64,000 bases of DNA from Antedon mediterranea (taxonomy: Eukaryota > Echinodermata > Crinoidea > Comatulida > Antedonidae). Below, piece after piece: positions 11,401 to 22,620 of this stretch (positions are counted from its first letter, which is position 1; every line of letters begins with the position of its first letter). The DNA lies in assembly GCF_964355755.1 (NCBI RefSeq), contig NC_092674.1:29686001-29750000 (forward strand). Direction: 5' to 3'. Below the pieces are notes generated by a model that had not been told where the DNA came from, did not search any database, and was given only the letters and a program-made list of their open reading frames with translations. A program made the translations under genes and the position numbers.

Positions 11401-14400
11401 ATGGAAGATACTCAGCAACAGTCTGATAACATAGCACTTGAACATAACCAGATGTTACAAGATATTAATCGCCAACTTAATGCAGAAAAAGAAAATAATG
11501 AATATCTAAAATCTAAAATGAGTTCGGAAACGGAGAAGATGCAAAGAAATTTGGAAAATAAAAATATTGAGATAGAGAAACTAAGAAAAGAACTACAGAA
11601 TTTGAAAACTAGTTTAGAAGAAGAGCTTCAACAAAAAGACCGGACACTTCAGGAATCTAAAGAAGAGATTGCTAATTTGTCAGAAAAGGTTAATGAAGAG
11701 AGTGTGAAGAATGTGTCACTTCTGGATGAAATTACAAGACTTTCCACGGAGTTAGAATCTTATGCTAGAAATAACAAAGAATTGACCCAGAAATACGACG
11801 ATATGGGCAGTACTCTCCAGCAAGCTGCGAATAGCAACATTCTTCTTCAAGAAGAATTAGATCACACTAATGCACAAATGAACAAGCAAGACTCCAAGTT
11901 CCTTGAAATGAAAGTCCTTTTGGAAACCGAAATCACCGAAGAAAGACGACACACAGATAATTTACGAGAAGAACTGAACAGGAAGACGGCCGAGATGGGT
12001 AAGAAAACTAGTGAATGGGAAGAGAGAGAAGCAGAGTTGATGAAGGAAGCGAAAGAAGTAAACATTTTATTGTCGGGAGAGCAACGCAAATGCCAGAATT
12101 TGAAAGAAAGTCTTGAGGTTCTCCAAGATGAAGGAACTACAGCGGAAAGGACCAAGCAAGAGAGAGAAGAAGAACTAACTCAAAAAAATTTAGAGTTGAA
12201 AGACAAGTTAAACGAAGTAGAAACACAGTACGAACAAAACCTGAGCGCTATGGAGTTTTCAACTAAACAAATGAGAAGGAAGTGGGAAGAACTGAGAAAG
12301 AGTGCAGAACAACGACATGAAAAAGATATTGAGGAACTGAAAGAGAGGTATGTACAATTGTAGATTTTAAAACAGGTTGACCAGAGGTTTCAAATTTTTC
12401 AAATAGTCAACTCTCCCAATACCACATCTGGGCTGGCCTAATTTGTCTGGTTTTCCGGAAAGTTTGGTATTCAGAATTTGTTTTTAATGGTAAAAAATGA
12501 ATTTGGGACCCTTCTGTCCTCAAGAAAAGTTTTGGGAGAGTTGACTGTACTAAAGTCCAAAGTAAGTCAGGTCTAGGGAACTGGTTAACCAGAACTATTT
12601 ATGATTGTATATTTCAGGGAAAAATTTCATTTGAAAATTTTGTTTAGCAAAATTGCTAATCAAACTGATTTTTTAGTCAAGAAAGATAGTTTTGTATTGT
12701 ATTTTTTGCTACACAATTGTAGAAATGTGTAGCAAAAAGGTTGTTTTGTATAGCTTTTTGCTATGCTACACTGGCGAAATTATTCCCTGATTATTATTTA
12801 ATGTTTTTGATGCATTAATTTTCAAAGGTATGATCGTGAAATTGAGACAATGAAAAGAGGTTCTGTTGTCAAGGAAGACCTTCTTAGACAAGAGTTAGAA
12901 GCTTCCAAGTTGGAACTTGTCCAGACCAAGAAACAAGCCACTAGAGAAGCTGAAACTTTAAAAGAAACAAAGAAGCATCTGGAGGTTACTGCCAATGAAA
13001 AACTTGTTGTAATGCACAAACAAATGGAGAATGAACTTAACAGTTACAGTAAGAACAAATTAAAATTTCCCAGAATCTTGGAAAAATTTCTGGCGTGAAA
13101 TTATTTTTAGTTTAACATAACACATGGAGAGCTCCATAAGAGTGGCAATACTTTACTACTTTTGTGTAATCCTGTTGGGTATGGCTTTTGTTTTAAGTGC
13201 TATGCTAATATGTTTGCAAGAAACTTACATATTCATATGTAAAATAAATAAAAATAAACATTGAACATTTTTTGAGCTTTTAGAAACAGTAACACAATAT
13301 GGATATTTTTTTGCAGAGAAAAAAATGGAAAAGGAAGCTCAGCAGTACAAAGAAAAGGCGGAAAAACTACAGAAAGAGTTGACAAAGACATGCGTAAAGG
13401 CTGATGCATACAAGAACGATATAGAGAAGAAAGCAAATGAAAAACTACAAGAAATGAAGATGGAGATGAATCAAGCAAGGTCCGATTGGTCTGAAAAGGT
13501 AATTTGATTATACAGTAGAACACAACTTAAAGCTCTGTCTGACAAAAAAAGTGTTATCTGCCCAAATATGGTAGTGATATGACATCATCATATCCATATA
13601 TGGGTACATCACATTTTTTTGTCACAAAGTTTGATAGTGTAGACAGAGCTTTAGGCTGCAACAAAGTTTTTCATTAAATAGGAGTGTCCCCAACAGGGGT
13701 TAGCAAAGATCTTAAAATATGTATCTTCCATGTACATATGCAGGTTGTGTATGTCGAAATTAAGAATTGAATTCCTTGGGCGTTTCAATAGAAAGCTCTG
13801 ATTCTAATTTAGGTGATAAAGATAAATAGTAAACTCCAAAATAGTTGTTCAGCAGCTTGGAATACTGCATTTAAGTTTGTAGTGTTTCAGTTGTGTTTAA
13901 TTTGTTACATTTTCTCCTCGTTTGATTTTAAGCTGTTTGCATTGGAGAATGAAAATCACATTATAAAGTGCAAACTGGAGAAGCTTAACAAGAAAGTGCT
14001 TACTAGCGGTACTGAACTGACGGAAGAACGGTTAGCTAAAGATCATCTTGCTCAACGCGTACGCTCACTCCAAACTCAGGTACTACATGCATGCCTTAAG
14101 CTCTGTCTACACTATCAAACTATGCGATGTGCCCAAATATGTTAGTGAGTGTCCATATATGGGCACATCACATTTTTTTTTCACAAGTTTGGTTGTGAAG
14201 ACAGAATTTAACAATGTATACGTATTTGGTATAAAACATATTTGTAATGCACTTTGTATAGTATAACTATAACCATCTCAAAGTATGTTACACATACAAT
14301 AACTTTCATCTCTTGCCGGAGTATGATCACCTAAAAAATCTCAATTTGAACGTTTAAAAATAATGTTATTCTTTACTACAGCTGGACTATGCAGATCGCC

Positions 14401-16942
14401 AACTTCGCGAAAAGTCAACAACGTTTGAACATCCACTAGGTCTTACTAAAACTGAACCAAATCCACTTTCATTGGACGACATAACAGACAACATGTTAGT
14501 GGACAGCCCAACAAATTTAGGTGACAGTGAAGCTAATCTTACAGCAGACAGTCTGGACGCAAGCCTAAATATTGACGATCTTAGAGGGAGTGTTGCATCA
14601 CTCGAATCAAATTCTTCAAATTTAAGCACAAGCTCCAGACCTAAAAGTGAGAAATTTACTTTTTTTATGTAATAATGTAATAATATGCATGTCTAATATT
14701 ATAACATCATGCGTAATAACTCATTTTTGAAAATTGTTTTGTTTTGTCACAGGCCGAACAACCATCATTATCAACATGTCTAAAACATCCACGAGTGCTA
14801 ACACGAGTCTTAACACATCATCCGTTTCCACCGTTAACAAAACCCAAACAATTAACCATCACAGCATAAGCAACATAAGCAAACTAAGCCAGGCCAGCTG
14901 CATCGGATATAGCAGACATAGTCTAGCTAACAGTAGCCTAGGCCCAGACTATCCAGAGAGCTTAAGCAGGACTCTAGATGAACTAAGTGCTAGTCAGTCT
15001 GTCTTACAATCCAGTATTAAAACTGAGTCACCAAAGAGCAGGGCTACGACAGGTAAAAAATTAAACCGTAAATTCATTGCCTGGTTGGCCTAGGTTTTGA
15101 ATCCAATCATCATTGCTATTTTTATTATCTCTAACCCAAAATTATACAAATTTGAAATCCTCTTAAAACAATTTATTTTTTATTTTTCAGGTCGTTTTGG
15201 ATTTTTTATGAATGACGACGAAAGTCAGGAATATGATTGGAATCGACTGTCGGAATTAAAACGCAGGAACACGCTTTGCCTGCCACATCTACAGACGTCG
15301 TACCCTGCAGAGACGCAAGCCTGTCAGGAACCAATTAGTGACCTGAAGACAACGAAGGTCAATGATGGAGCTGCAGGAATGCCTAGCTATCAGTTAAGAC
15401 AAACCAGGAAAAGAAAGAGTAATGGACTTGATGATCTTGACAAGTCCTCTAAGGTACAGTAAACACAATACAGGGGACATCCCTACTGAGGGCAAGCTTT
15501 ATTGGTACAGTCAACTACAGTTAGTCTTTTAAACACCCCTATTCAGGGACATTTTATTGGGTCATGTAGGTGTCCCCTTAATAGGGGTTCTACTGTATAA
15601 CAACTAAAATACATTCTGGTCTCTCAACTGGTTTGCCTAATTTTTTTGCATTGTTTTTTTCTCAATAGCTTCGATCTACTACATCCCAACCAATGCTATC
15701 AAACGAGGTGACAAAATTAAGTGAGAGACGAGCAACCTCTCTGCAGACATTCCACAACCAGAACACATCGTACTTATCGTCCATGCACAGAATGTCCACA
15801 AGGTCATCATCAAACAAAGAAGATCCAAGTGGTGTCACTTTCACCATTCCAACAACCATGGCCCCCAAAGCAAGAAAAACGACGTCTGATAACAACTCTG
15901 GTATTAATGGAAAACCACCAGATGGTCGCAAACCTCTCCAGAAGAGTTCAAAGGTTAATGAACAACCAGAGGTAATTTAATAATCCATTTGTTGGACGCT
16001 TTCGTCGGACATTGGGAAGCTTTTAATGTGCAACAATCTACGACCTGCACATTTTGTGTCATTGGTCATTTGAAATGGTAGACAAATATTTCTAAAGCCT
16101 TTTTGATTTTATTCTCTAGGCAACAGATCCACGAAGAGAAAGTTTGTCTTTTAGCATTGGTTTCTCACCAAAGCCTCAATTCAAAAGACGCTCAACGCGG
16201 ATGTCTTTTGGTAAAGGATTTTTAAAGTCAAAAACAGAGAAGAACAAACAAACTGTAGAGGAAGGTAAAGAAACACCAAAATTAAAGAAAGTTAAAACAC
16301 CCAAGAAAACTAATGTAAGTACAGAACTCTACAAATTATAGATGGTCAATGATTTAATGATTTAGAAGATGGCATAATCATATCCATCTTGGCTAATCTA
16401 TGACACATGGTACATAATTATTTACTACTGTGAAGTAGACCAATTATAATCCCGTTGGGCTTGGATCTAACCCCTATCTGTCTGTGCAAACTAAGTGGTC
16501 TAAAGGTATGGCCAGGCTAGAGGTATGGCCAGGCTAGAGGTATGGCCAGGCTAGAGGTATGGCCAGGCTAGAGGTATGGCCAGGCTAGAGGTATGGCCAG
16601 GCTAGAGGTATGGCGGTCATGGGTTTGTGTCCCACCCGAAAATTACTTGCAAATTTTTGTTTTCCCAATTATATTATTACTGTATATAGTATTTTCAATG
16701 TACTTATTATAAAGTATAAATTACGTCAGAGTAGGGCATCTGAACAATAACATGATACATATAAATTAACCAATCAAATGGCAAGGATTCATCCAAGTGT
16801 GTTATAAAGTATGTTAAATGATCACAACCCTTTGTACATTGTGAGTGGTCTAATGATTAACAGTACAAGGTTTTGTAGGTGGATCTAAAAATAAATTTAT
16901 ATTATTTTTCAGAAAATTGGCAGCCTATTGAAATGGAATTAA
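5434..16942 (+). CDS. NUMA1: Nuclear mitotic apparatus protein (NuMA)
   Basis: Spindle-pole protein that in animals links dynein/dynactin and LGN to microtubules. 22 coding exons join in phase to 1741 aa (human 2115): 5434-5475, 5638-5723, 5960-6033, 6123-6386, 6980-7030, 7903-8063, 8213-8336, 8538-8655, 8871-8976, 9152-9380, 9811-9974, 10087-10469, 10830-12347, 12828-13048, 13317-13498, 13933-14079, 14382-14646, 14753-15052, 15191-15453, 15669-15971, 16120-16314, 16913-16942. Residues 1-150 form the Hook-like head (LKCLVNWINSIGVGN...). About 225-1290 is coiled coil, ending DHLAQRVRSLQTQ. The tail keeps the vertebrate NuMA blocks SRTTIIINMSK (~1379), YDWNRLSELKRRN..CLPHL (~1493), TRKRKS, and RRESLSFSIGFSPK. 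The last exon adds only KIGSLLKWN. The rod is shorter than in vertebrates, and I could not identify the LGN-binding peptide with confidence. Confidence 0.95.
7425..7763. repeat. Fragments of Tourist-like MITE family A
   Basis: AAAGTTTAGACAGAGCTTAA at 7425-7443 and a left end CTCTGTCTACACTATCAAAT at 7708-7763 are two separate remnants in NUMA1 intron 5. Confidence 0.6.
9465..9723. repeat. Long hairpin plus tRNA-like SINE sequence in NUMA1 intron 10
   Basis: Arms of about 45 bp at 9470-9514 and 9541-9588 (GGCTTAGATACGAAAAGGTA against its near-complement TTTTCGTATCTTAGCC) enclose a loop of about 26 bp. To the right, 9650-9723 read on the minus strand resembles a tRNA-derived SINE head (GTTGTAGCTTAATGGTTAAC, then GGTCCGGAGTTCACCCCTG as a degenerate B box). 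Confidence 0.6.
10495..10762 (+). mobile_element. tRNA-derived SINE, family 1
   Basis: Head with an A-box-like GTGGCTTGGTAGTTATG and a B-box-like GGGGTCAAGTCCTG. A unique body follows (ATGTAGAGCATCTTGTG), and the tail is AAGCGCCTTGAGCAATC followed by (TTA)n. Reverse-strand relatives lie at 17945-18105 and 31852-32085. It is inserted in NUMA1 intron 12. Confidence 0.75.
12405..12550. repeat. MITE family B
   Basis: AGTCAACTCTCCCAATACCA at the left and TTTGGGAGAGTTGACTGTAC at the right, with internal TGGTTTTCCGGAAAGTTTGG. Opposite orientation to the copy at 1745-1903. In NUMA1 intron 13. Confidence 0.75.
13531..13650. repeat. Tourist-like MITE family A
   Basis: Starts TAA|AGCTCTGTCTGACAAAAA, lacking part of the left arm, and ends GATAGTGTAGACAGAGCT|TTA. 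In NUMA1 intron 15. Confidence 0.85.
14099..14207. repeat. Tourist-like MITE family A
   Basis: Left end AGCTCTGTCTACACTATCAA. The right arm is diverged (GGTTGTGAAGACAGAATT). It begins 20 bp after the NUMA1 exon 16 donor. Confidence 0.8.
16503..16615 (+). repeat. 17-bp minisatellite, about 7 copies
   Basis: Tandem GGTATGGCCAGGCTAGA units in NUMA1 intron 21. The flanks (ATCTAACCCC on the left, GTCATGGGTTTGTGTCCCACC on the right) match the SINE-like sequence at 42971-43063. The array therefore looks like expansion of a segment inside a tRNA-derived SINE. Confidence 0.8.
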
Positions 16943-18517
16943 GTATTTTTTATGACACTCAAGAGCAAAACGGATACAAGTACAAGGAGAAAAGACTCGA
17001 TTTACTGACTAAGATTATAATAATTAGTTTGACAAAAGGTTTGATTACAATTATATTTGTTTCACAAATATTTAGAAAATAGAAAAGAAAAAAGTGTATT
17101 ATTGTGTTTCTCTGGGTGTGGTTTTCACTTGCTACAGCCTATGTATATTATGCATTACATCTTTTATCCAAGTCGTCCTTCTCTTTGAAAATTGATATTT
17201 TTTCGCGTCGACTGGAAACCAAGGAAAGGAAATGTCCTTGTCTGGGAAAACAGAATCTAGAATCAATCAGATAGCTTGACAAAAATGGCCAGCATAACCA
17301 AACTCAACATCGTTAATATAATAGTACTGCTATACAAGATGGGTTTTTGAAAGCCAATCAAGCACATCTTTTTATAATGCCAGATTATACTTACTGATGA
17401 TTTGACTGTAATATATTGTAGTTTACAAATTATCGGATTATTTATCATATGTATGTATATATATAGATTGTACATAACATTTAATATTGCACAATGAATC
17501 TTTCAGTTTTTGTAGATGTATCATTGTATATAATTATTCTGTGTAAATTCAATTTTAAAGACAGTACTGATTGAGATAAGAATAATACAGCATTTTAACA
17601 ATTCTAATTATTTGATCATGTTTTTTCACAATTTGAATTTTCATTTAATTTATTGTAAGCTCCGTAAAAAGAATTGCATTTAGCAACAACCGTACATGTC
17701 TTAAGATCTTTTAAAGTTCTAATGATATTAATAGTTTGGATTTGATCAGGTTTTTTAACAATTAAAAATTGTATTTACTACAAGGTACAGATGTTTGTTT
17801 TTCTTTATTGCATGTACAATTTTCACCTGCTCTTACACCCTTTGGCACATATGGCGTTTCATATGTATAATACAATACTCGCTATTACATTTTTTTACCA
17901 TATTTAATGAGGGTGATCCATCCAGTAATTACTGATCATTAGGAACCCGCAGAGGTTCACAAGACAAACATATACACAAGATGCTCTACATAATAAAGTC
18001 TTATTACAAGTCTTCAGGAGTAATTTTGTCCTTAGAAAAAATCCTGACATGTGACGGGACCACTGGAGTGGTAGCCAAGCATCATAACCACAACTTCACT
18101 GGGTGCTCTTAATCAAAGAAAAAAATATAAATTAATTTGAAAAGAAAAAAGTTGCATGAATAATGTAGTTTTATCCTCACTAGTATTGTTTGTAGTGTGG
18201 TATATTACTTTTCTATTCAATATAAAACAATAATTTTTTAAAGATCAAACACAAGAAGATACAATTGATTGAATACAGTTGAGTCAAGAGAGTTTATTGC
18301 AAATACTGTACATCCATATTATCTTAAATAATATACAAGGTTGAATGCCTAATTTTGAAATTATTTACAGTATATAACACATGATTTACAGACTTGTTTT
18401 ATTGTTTTGTATGACTTAAATATTCTTCAGTTGATGATGTAATATCCATGATCAGGCTTTTATGCTATCCTGCACCCACAGTGTCATCCGCTTAAAATTT
18501 AGAAAAAACCTCTAATT
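16943..18517. other. Intergenic region between the convergent NUMA1 and TAF7 3' ends
   Basis: NUMA1 3'UTR and spacer with no coding signal. A reverse-strand SINE family 1 copy spans about 17945-18105. On the minus strand an AATAAA at 18293-18298 lies 220 bp past the TAF7 stop and is a good candidate polyadenylation signal. Confidence 0.55.
17945..18105 (-). mobile_element. tRNA-derived SINE, family 1
   Basis: Reverse complement of the 10495-10762 element. Shared words include TACACAAGATGCTCTACATA, AAAATCCTGACATG and AGCATCATAACCACAAC. Confidence 0.7.
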
Positions 18518-21500
18518 TCAGCTTGGCCCTATGAGAACTTTCAATGTTTCCATCTGAAAAGTAAATAACACAAATTATAATACTGTGCAGATGATCATAC
18601 AACATCCATTAAGCATTGAAATAATAGTATACAAATAATTAATGTTTATGAGTTAAATGGTGAGAATATTTCGTTAGATAGGGCTAATTTTAAATGACAC
18701 ATGACGCATAATTAACCAATCAAATTGCAAGAATACAATCAGGTGTGTAATAGTATTGTAGCATAAACACATGATAGTGTTATATGATATACCTCCTCCT
18801 CGTGTTTCTTCATTTCCAGTAAAACCTCATCCAGTTTTGATTGAAATCGTTGCTAAAAAGGAATACAAATTTAAAATGTTTACTGCCTGGCTTAATAATC
18901 ATTGTTGTAGTTGTAGTGTATAATGTAATTACAGTACTGTACTAATGAAGTGGGGAGGGGTTGTGAGAAGAATCACCTTGCTTGCCTTATGCGAGCTACA
19001 TCCTTGGTATGATGTATTATGATGATCAATTATGGGGGATGGGAGGTGACCGTTTTCCCACATATTGCTTTCCATGATTTGTTTCCATATTTTTCTGTTT
19101 TGGGCAGGATGGTTTGTTATTGTGTTAAAGTCAACATTTTTTCCTTTTAAATCTTTTTTTACTTGGTTTATCCAGTTTTCTTTTGGTCTTCCTGGTGGTC
19201 TTTTTACTTTCTTTTTAGTTTCCTTTCATTGCTGGCTACAGCCCCTGTATAATGTGATTACTACTTGACAAACCTTTAACATAACATTATCAACATTAGC
19301 AATGGCTTCTTCCTGCATTCTTTTTTTCTGGTTCAGTTCAGTCATTTGTTGTTCTAACTCTGCATACCGTTTCACAAATTCATCTACAAAAAAGAAACTC
19401 TATTTAATCAACACATGTGTTATAGATTGAACACACTTGTTAAAACACCAGTATTTATTTTCTCTACCCCTCAAGCTACATAAAACTATCTAATGTTTAT
19501 CCACATACAGTGAATATGGGTGGATTAATACACCAGTTTATTGGGTCAGATTGGGCCCTAGATTTTTATAATTTTATTCATATTCAAATTTAAATAAAAC
19601 CAGGTGGTACTGTACATGTAATTATAATAATCGACCAACCAAGTGTAAAGATCTGTCTACACATTAAAACTAGTTTGACAAATGAGCGTGATGTGCCCAA
19701 ATATGGTAGTGATATGCACAAATATGGTAGTGATATGACATTGTGATGATATAGTGTAGACAGAGCTTAACATGGTATAATATAAAACAGAAAGTTTTGA
19801 ATAAAAACTCACTCTCTTGTAGCATACTGTCTTCTGTGAGTGTTTCATCTTGGCTCACAATAGCCTCTAAACTTTCAAGAGTACTGGTCACGTTCTGACC
19901 TTTGAACTCTTCCATATCTTGTCTCGAATCTTCCAACTCCATTATGTTTACATCTTCCTCCTCCTCTTCATTCTCAGAACTACTGACTTCTTCAAATATC
20001 TGTTTCCAGTCATTTCCATCTGAATAATATCAATTTTAATAAAGTGTGGTCATAATTTAAAAATCAACCTAAATATGAAAGTAATCGGAGGGACACTTTT
20101 TTAGTTTAGATTTATTTTTTGACAAGGGATTTAGAATAAATTTACCCATTTGTGATTCATTCTTTGTGTCTTCTTTTCCATCCTTGTCTGGTAGCATTTC
20201 CCATCCTTTGGTACTCAATTAAGGATTACAAATGGCAAATTAATTGGCAAACTAGCTATCCATTCACAAGTAAAAGCACTAGGAATAGATAAGTCCCCAC
20301 TGCGGAACAATAAAATATCACAAAAGCACATCAGGGTAACACTAACAGGTTAGGTAATATGACAAGTTTGCCATAGAATTAAAAAGGATACGTATTTTAA
20401 TAGCAGTGCTGTCCATTCGTAGTAATCTCTTCACTTCTTTTTCTATATCAGGTGACTCAATATACTACATAAAAAACAAAACAAACAATGAATCAACTAT
20501 ATTCACAAACAAAGCATTAACAAAAATGACAAATTATCAGTGGTACAAAGTTATATTTTAATACAATAAAGAAAATGTTAAGATTTGTAAACTATACCTT
20601 TTTCTTGGCTGTTTTTCTAAATCTTCTTTTTCTTACATTTTTTAGTGGTGGTGTTACTAATTTAATAGAAAGACAAAAATGTTACTTTATAATATATAAA
20701 ATAACTTTTCTTTAGCTCTTTCTACACTATCTACAAACAAAAGTGTGATGTGCCCAAATATGGTATTGATATGCCCAAATATGGTAGTGTTATGACATCA
20801 TCATGTCCATATTGTTTCATACTGTATATAGTAATCAATATTCTTGATTTCATATTTAACTTACTTCCATGATTCCAAAGAAATTTCTTGTCAACCTTAT
20901 TAGGATTTTTGTGAGGTGATGGTTTCTCATCACGCCCACTACTGCTATCTTCGCCGCCTTCGTTGGTGGTACACACCAACATCTGTATATTAAATAAAAT
21001 ATTTACATATTATTAGCAATGCTAAATAGGTATAGCACTAGTTTGCTGATCATTGTTCATGTTTTGCTACAGCAAACTAGTAGTATTATTTATGAAACTG
21101 TTGAAAATGGACGATGCATACCTGGCAGATGTCTGCAGTCTTGAAGAACGTCTTTTTATCAATTGTTTTATATGATTCTAATATTGATGGCATGTCAACC
21201 AACTGCAAAACAAAAAAGTAAAGTATATTATTCAAATTAAAACATATTTTTCTGACTGACACAATAGTCAGACAAGTACTAAACATATTTTTGTATGTAG
21301 TACTGTAGTATAAATATATAGTGTAAATTGCTGATAATTATATAAAAAACAAATTTGCTGCGGTTACCTTGGCTGCAAATGCTTCTTTATCAAATCGTAC
21401 AGTGCCATGGCGATTATCACCTGGAGGAATCAACAATAAATAACAAGTTTAATACATTTTGTATTGTTTTCTTCTATTACATACAATGAAACGAAAGATA

Positions 21501-22190
21501 GAGAAAAAAACATTTTCCTACGCAAATCACTTCAAATGGACCTAGGCCTACTCTTCTCTTACTCCATGGCCTACCAGGCCTACTACATTACAGAAAAAAA
21601 GTATAAATGAAAAAGGAAGACAATTTATTGTAACGCAAACTTACCATAAAGCTCAATAGATATTTTATCTTTTACACTCGTGTTTCCAACATGAACAAGA
21701 TGTCTAAGTTTATCTGATGCATGCTGCAACAAAAAAAAATTTTATTTTTCATTAAAATGTGTATTATTGATTTATATTCAAAACATGAATATGAAGCCAA
21801 ATTGACTTACTTATATTATAATCTTGCTAACTAAGCCTATGTATAAATATTGCTTAATTCATTTTATTTATATAATTTTACTTAAACTTTAACTACACTA
21901 TATCATTCATATTGAAGGTATAAATTGAGGGGCGAAACGACTAGTTGCCACCACCCTCATGACTTCAGCACTGAGCAGTGACATCCCATCCATTTTATTT
22001 ATACAACCGTCCTTGCCTAGCCTATACAACCCCCGCCTAGATAAATAAATATAGCGGTTTAGCTAATAAAAGTTAACTACAGTGTTCTATGGTTTAAATG
22101 AAAGAAAATCTCATTACATACTGCAGGCATTCGAAGTATAAAATGGTTTTCAAGCTCCGGAATAATATCGTCTTTTTTAATATTCGCCAT
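18518..22190 (-). CDS. TAF7: TFIID subunit 7 (TAF7)
   Basis: Subunit of general transcription factor TFIID; in mammals it binds TAF1 and restrains its acetyltransferase. Twelve exons join in phase to 334 aa (human 349): 22190-22122, 21723-21645, 21420-21368, 21202-21122, 20982-20865, 20656-20598, 20464-20392, 20205-20146, 20019-19813, 19383-19274, 18852-18793, 18553-18518. The TAFII55 N-terminal domain is plain: [87 protein letters not shown], then [18 protein letters not shown] and RWEMLPD. An acidic stretch ([14 protein letters not shown]) and a C-terminal coiled coil ([20 protein letters not shown]) follow as in human. Human TAF7 is intronless, whereas this copy has 11 introns; intron 7 is U12-type. 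The ATG lies 430 bp from the divergent transporter start. Confidence 0.95.
19649..19768. repeat. Tourist-like MITE family A
   Basis: Flanked by TAA on both sides (GTGTAA|AGATCTGTCTAC ... GACAGAGCT|TAACAT), a 3-bp target duplication. In TAF7 intron 9. Confidence 0.8.
20206..20391 (-). other. U12-type GT-AG intron in TAF7
   Basis: The 186-nt intron 7 begins GTATCCTTTT, matching the minor-spliceosome 5' consensus (G/A)TATCCTTT. It has AATCCTTAATT with the branch adenosine about 13 nt before the terminal AAAG, matching the TCCTTAAC branch consensus. It has no polypyrimidine tract. The codon is split after nucleotide 1 (C|GA, Arg), and flanking protein TAIKI-RWEMLP fits the TAF7 family. Confidence 0.93.
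20714..20818. repeat. Tourist-like MITE family A, right-truncated
   Basis: Left arm AGCTCTTTCTACACTATC and the core TGATGTGCCCAAATATGG, with two tandem core units. In TAF7 intron 5. Confidence 0.75.
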
Positions 22191-22620
22191 TTTTATTTTC
22201 CTCTCGTTGCTCGTTGTGTGGTGGCGCTATATCTTGTCTAAAAAAAATCTCTTCTTCGCGTACGCCTTATAGTTTATGAATATTTATCAACATAAACGCC
22301 CAATCTGCTATATTGCCTTATATTTTTCAAATAACAAGTAGGTAGGATTAGTTGAGGAAAAACTAAATGTGATACTGGACAAAAAACTTTTAATACAATA
22401 GGTTTTTAGTGTGAATTTACAAATAGGTTTAGGTGTGACTGAATCCCACACAAAATAATTACGTGGGCGTGGCGGCGAATCACATGTGACGTTTGTCTGA
22501 CCTCCCTGCTTTGTATGCTAAATAGTTGAAATTAAAGAAGTTTACTTCCACGTAGTTTGACAAAAATTGATGTTGGATCTGATATTTTGACGTTTTAAAT
22601 GACATTTTAACACAATAAAC
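22191..22620. promoter_or_regulatory. TAF7/transporter bidirectional promoter region
   Basis: 430 bp separate two divergent ATGs, so both promoters and 5'UTRs must share this interval. I see no TATA box at a sensible distance, and no repeat has landed here, unlike most introns in the window. Confidence 0.65.

Noticed and set aside
13813-14145. 110-codon frame around NUMA1 exon 16 extending into the introns
   Set aside because: Only 13933-14079 fits NuMA and the splice sites; the rest is intron read-through and MITE.
16879-17082. 67-codon frame over the last NUMA1 exon (MDLKINLYYFSENWQ...)
   Set aside because: It is in a different frame. The phase from exon 21 gives KIGSLLKWN and a stop at 16940-16942.
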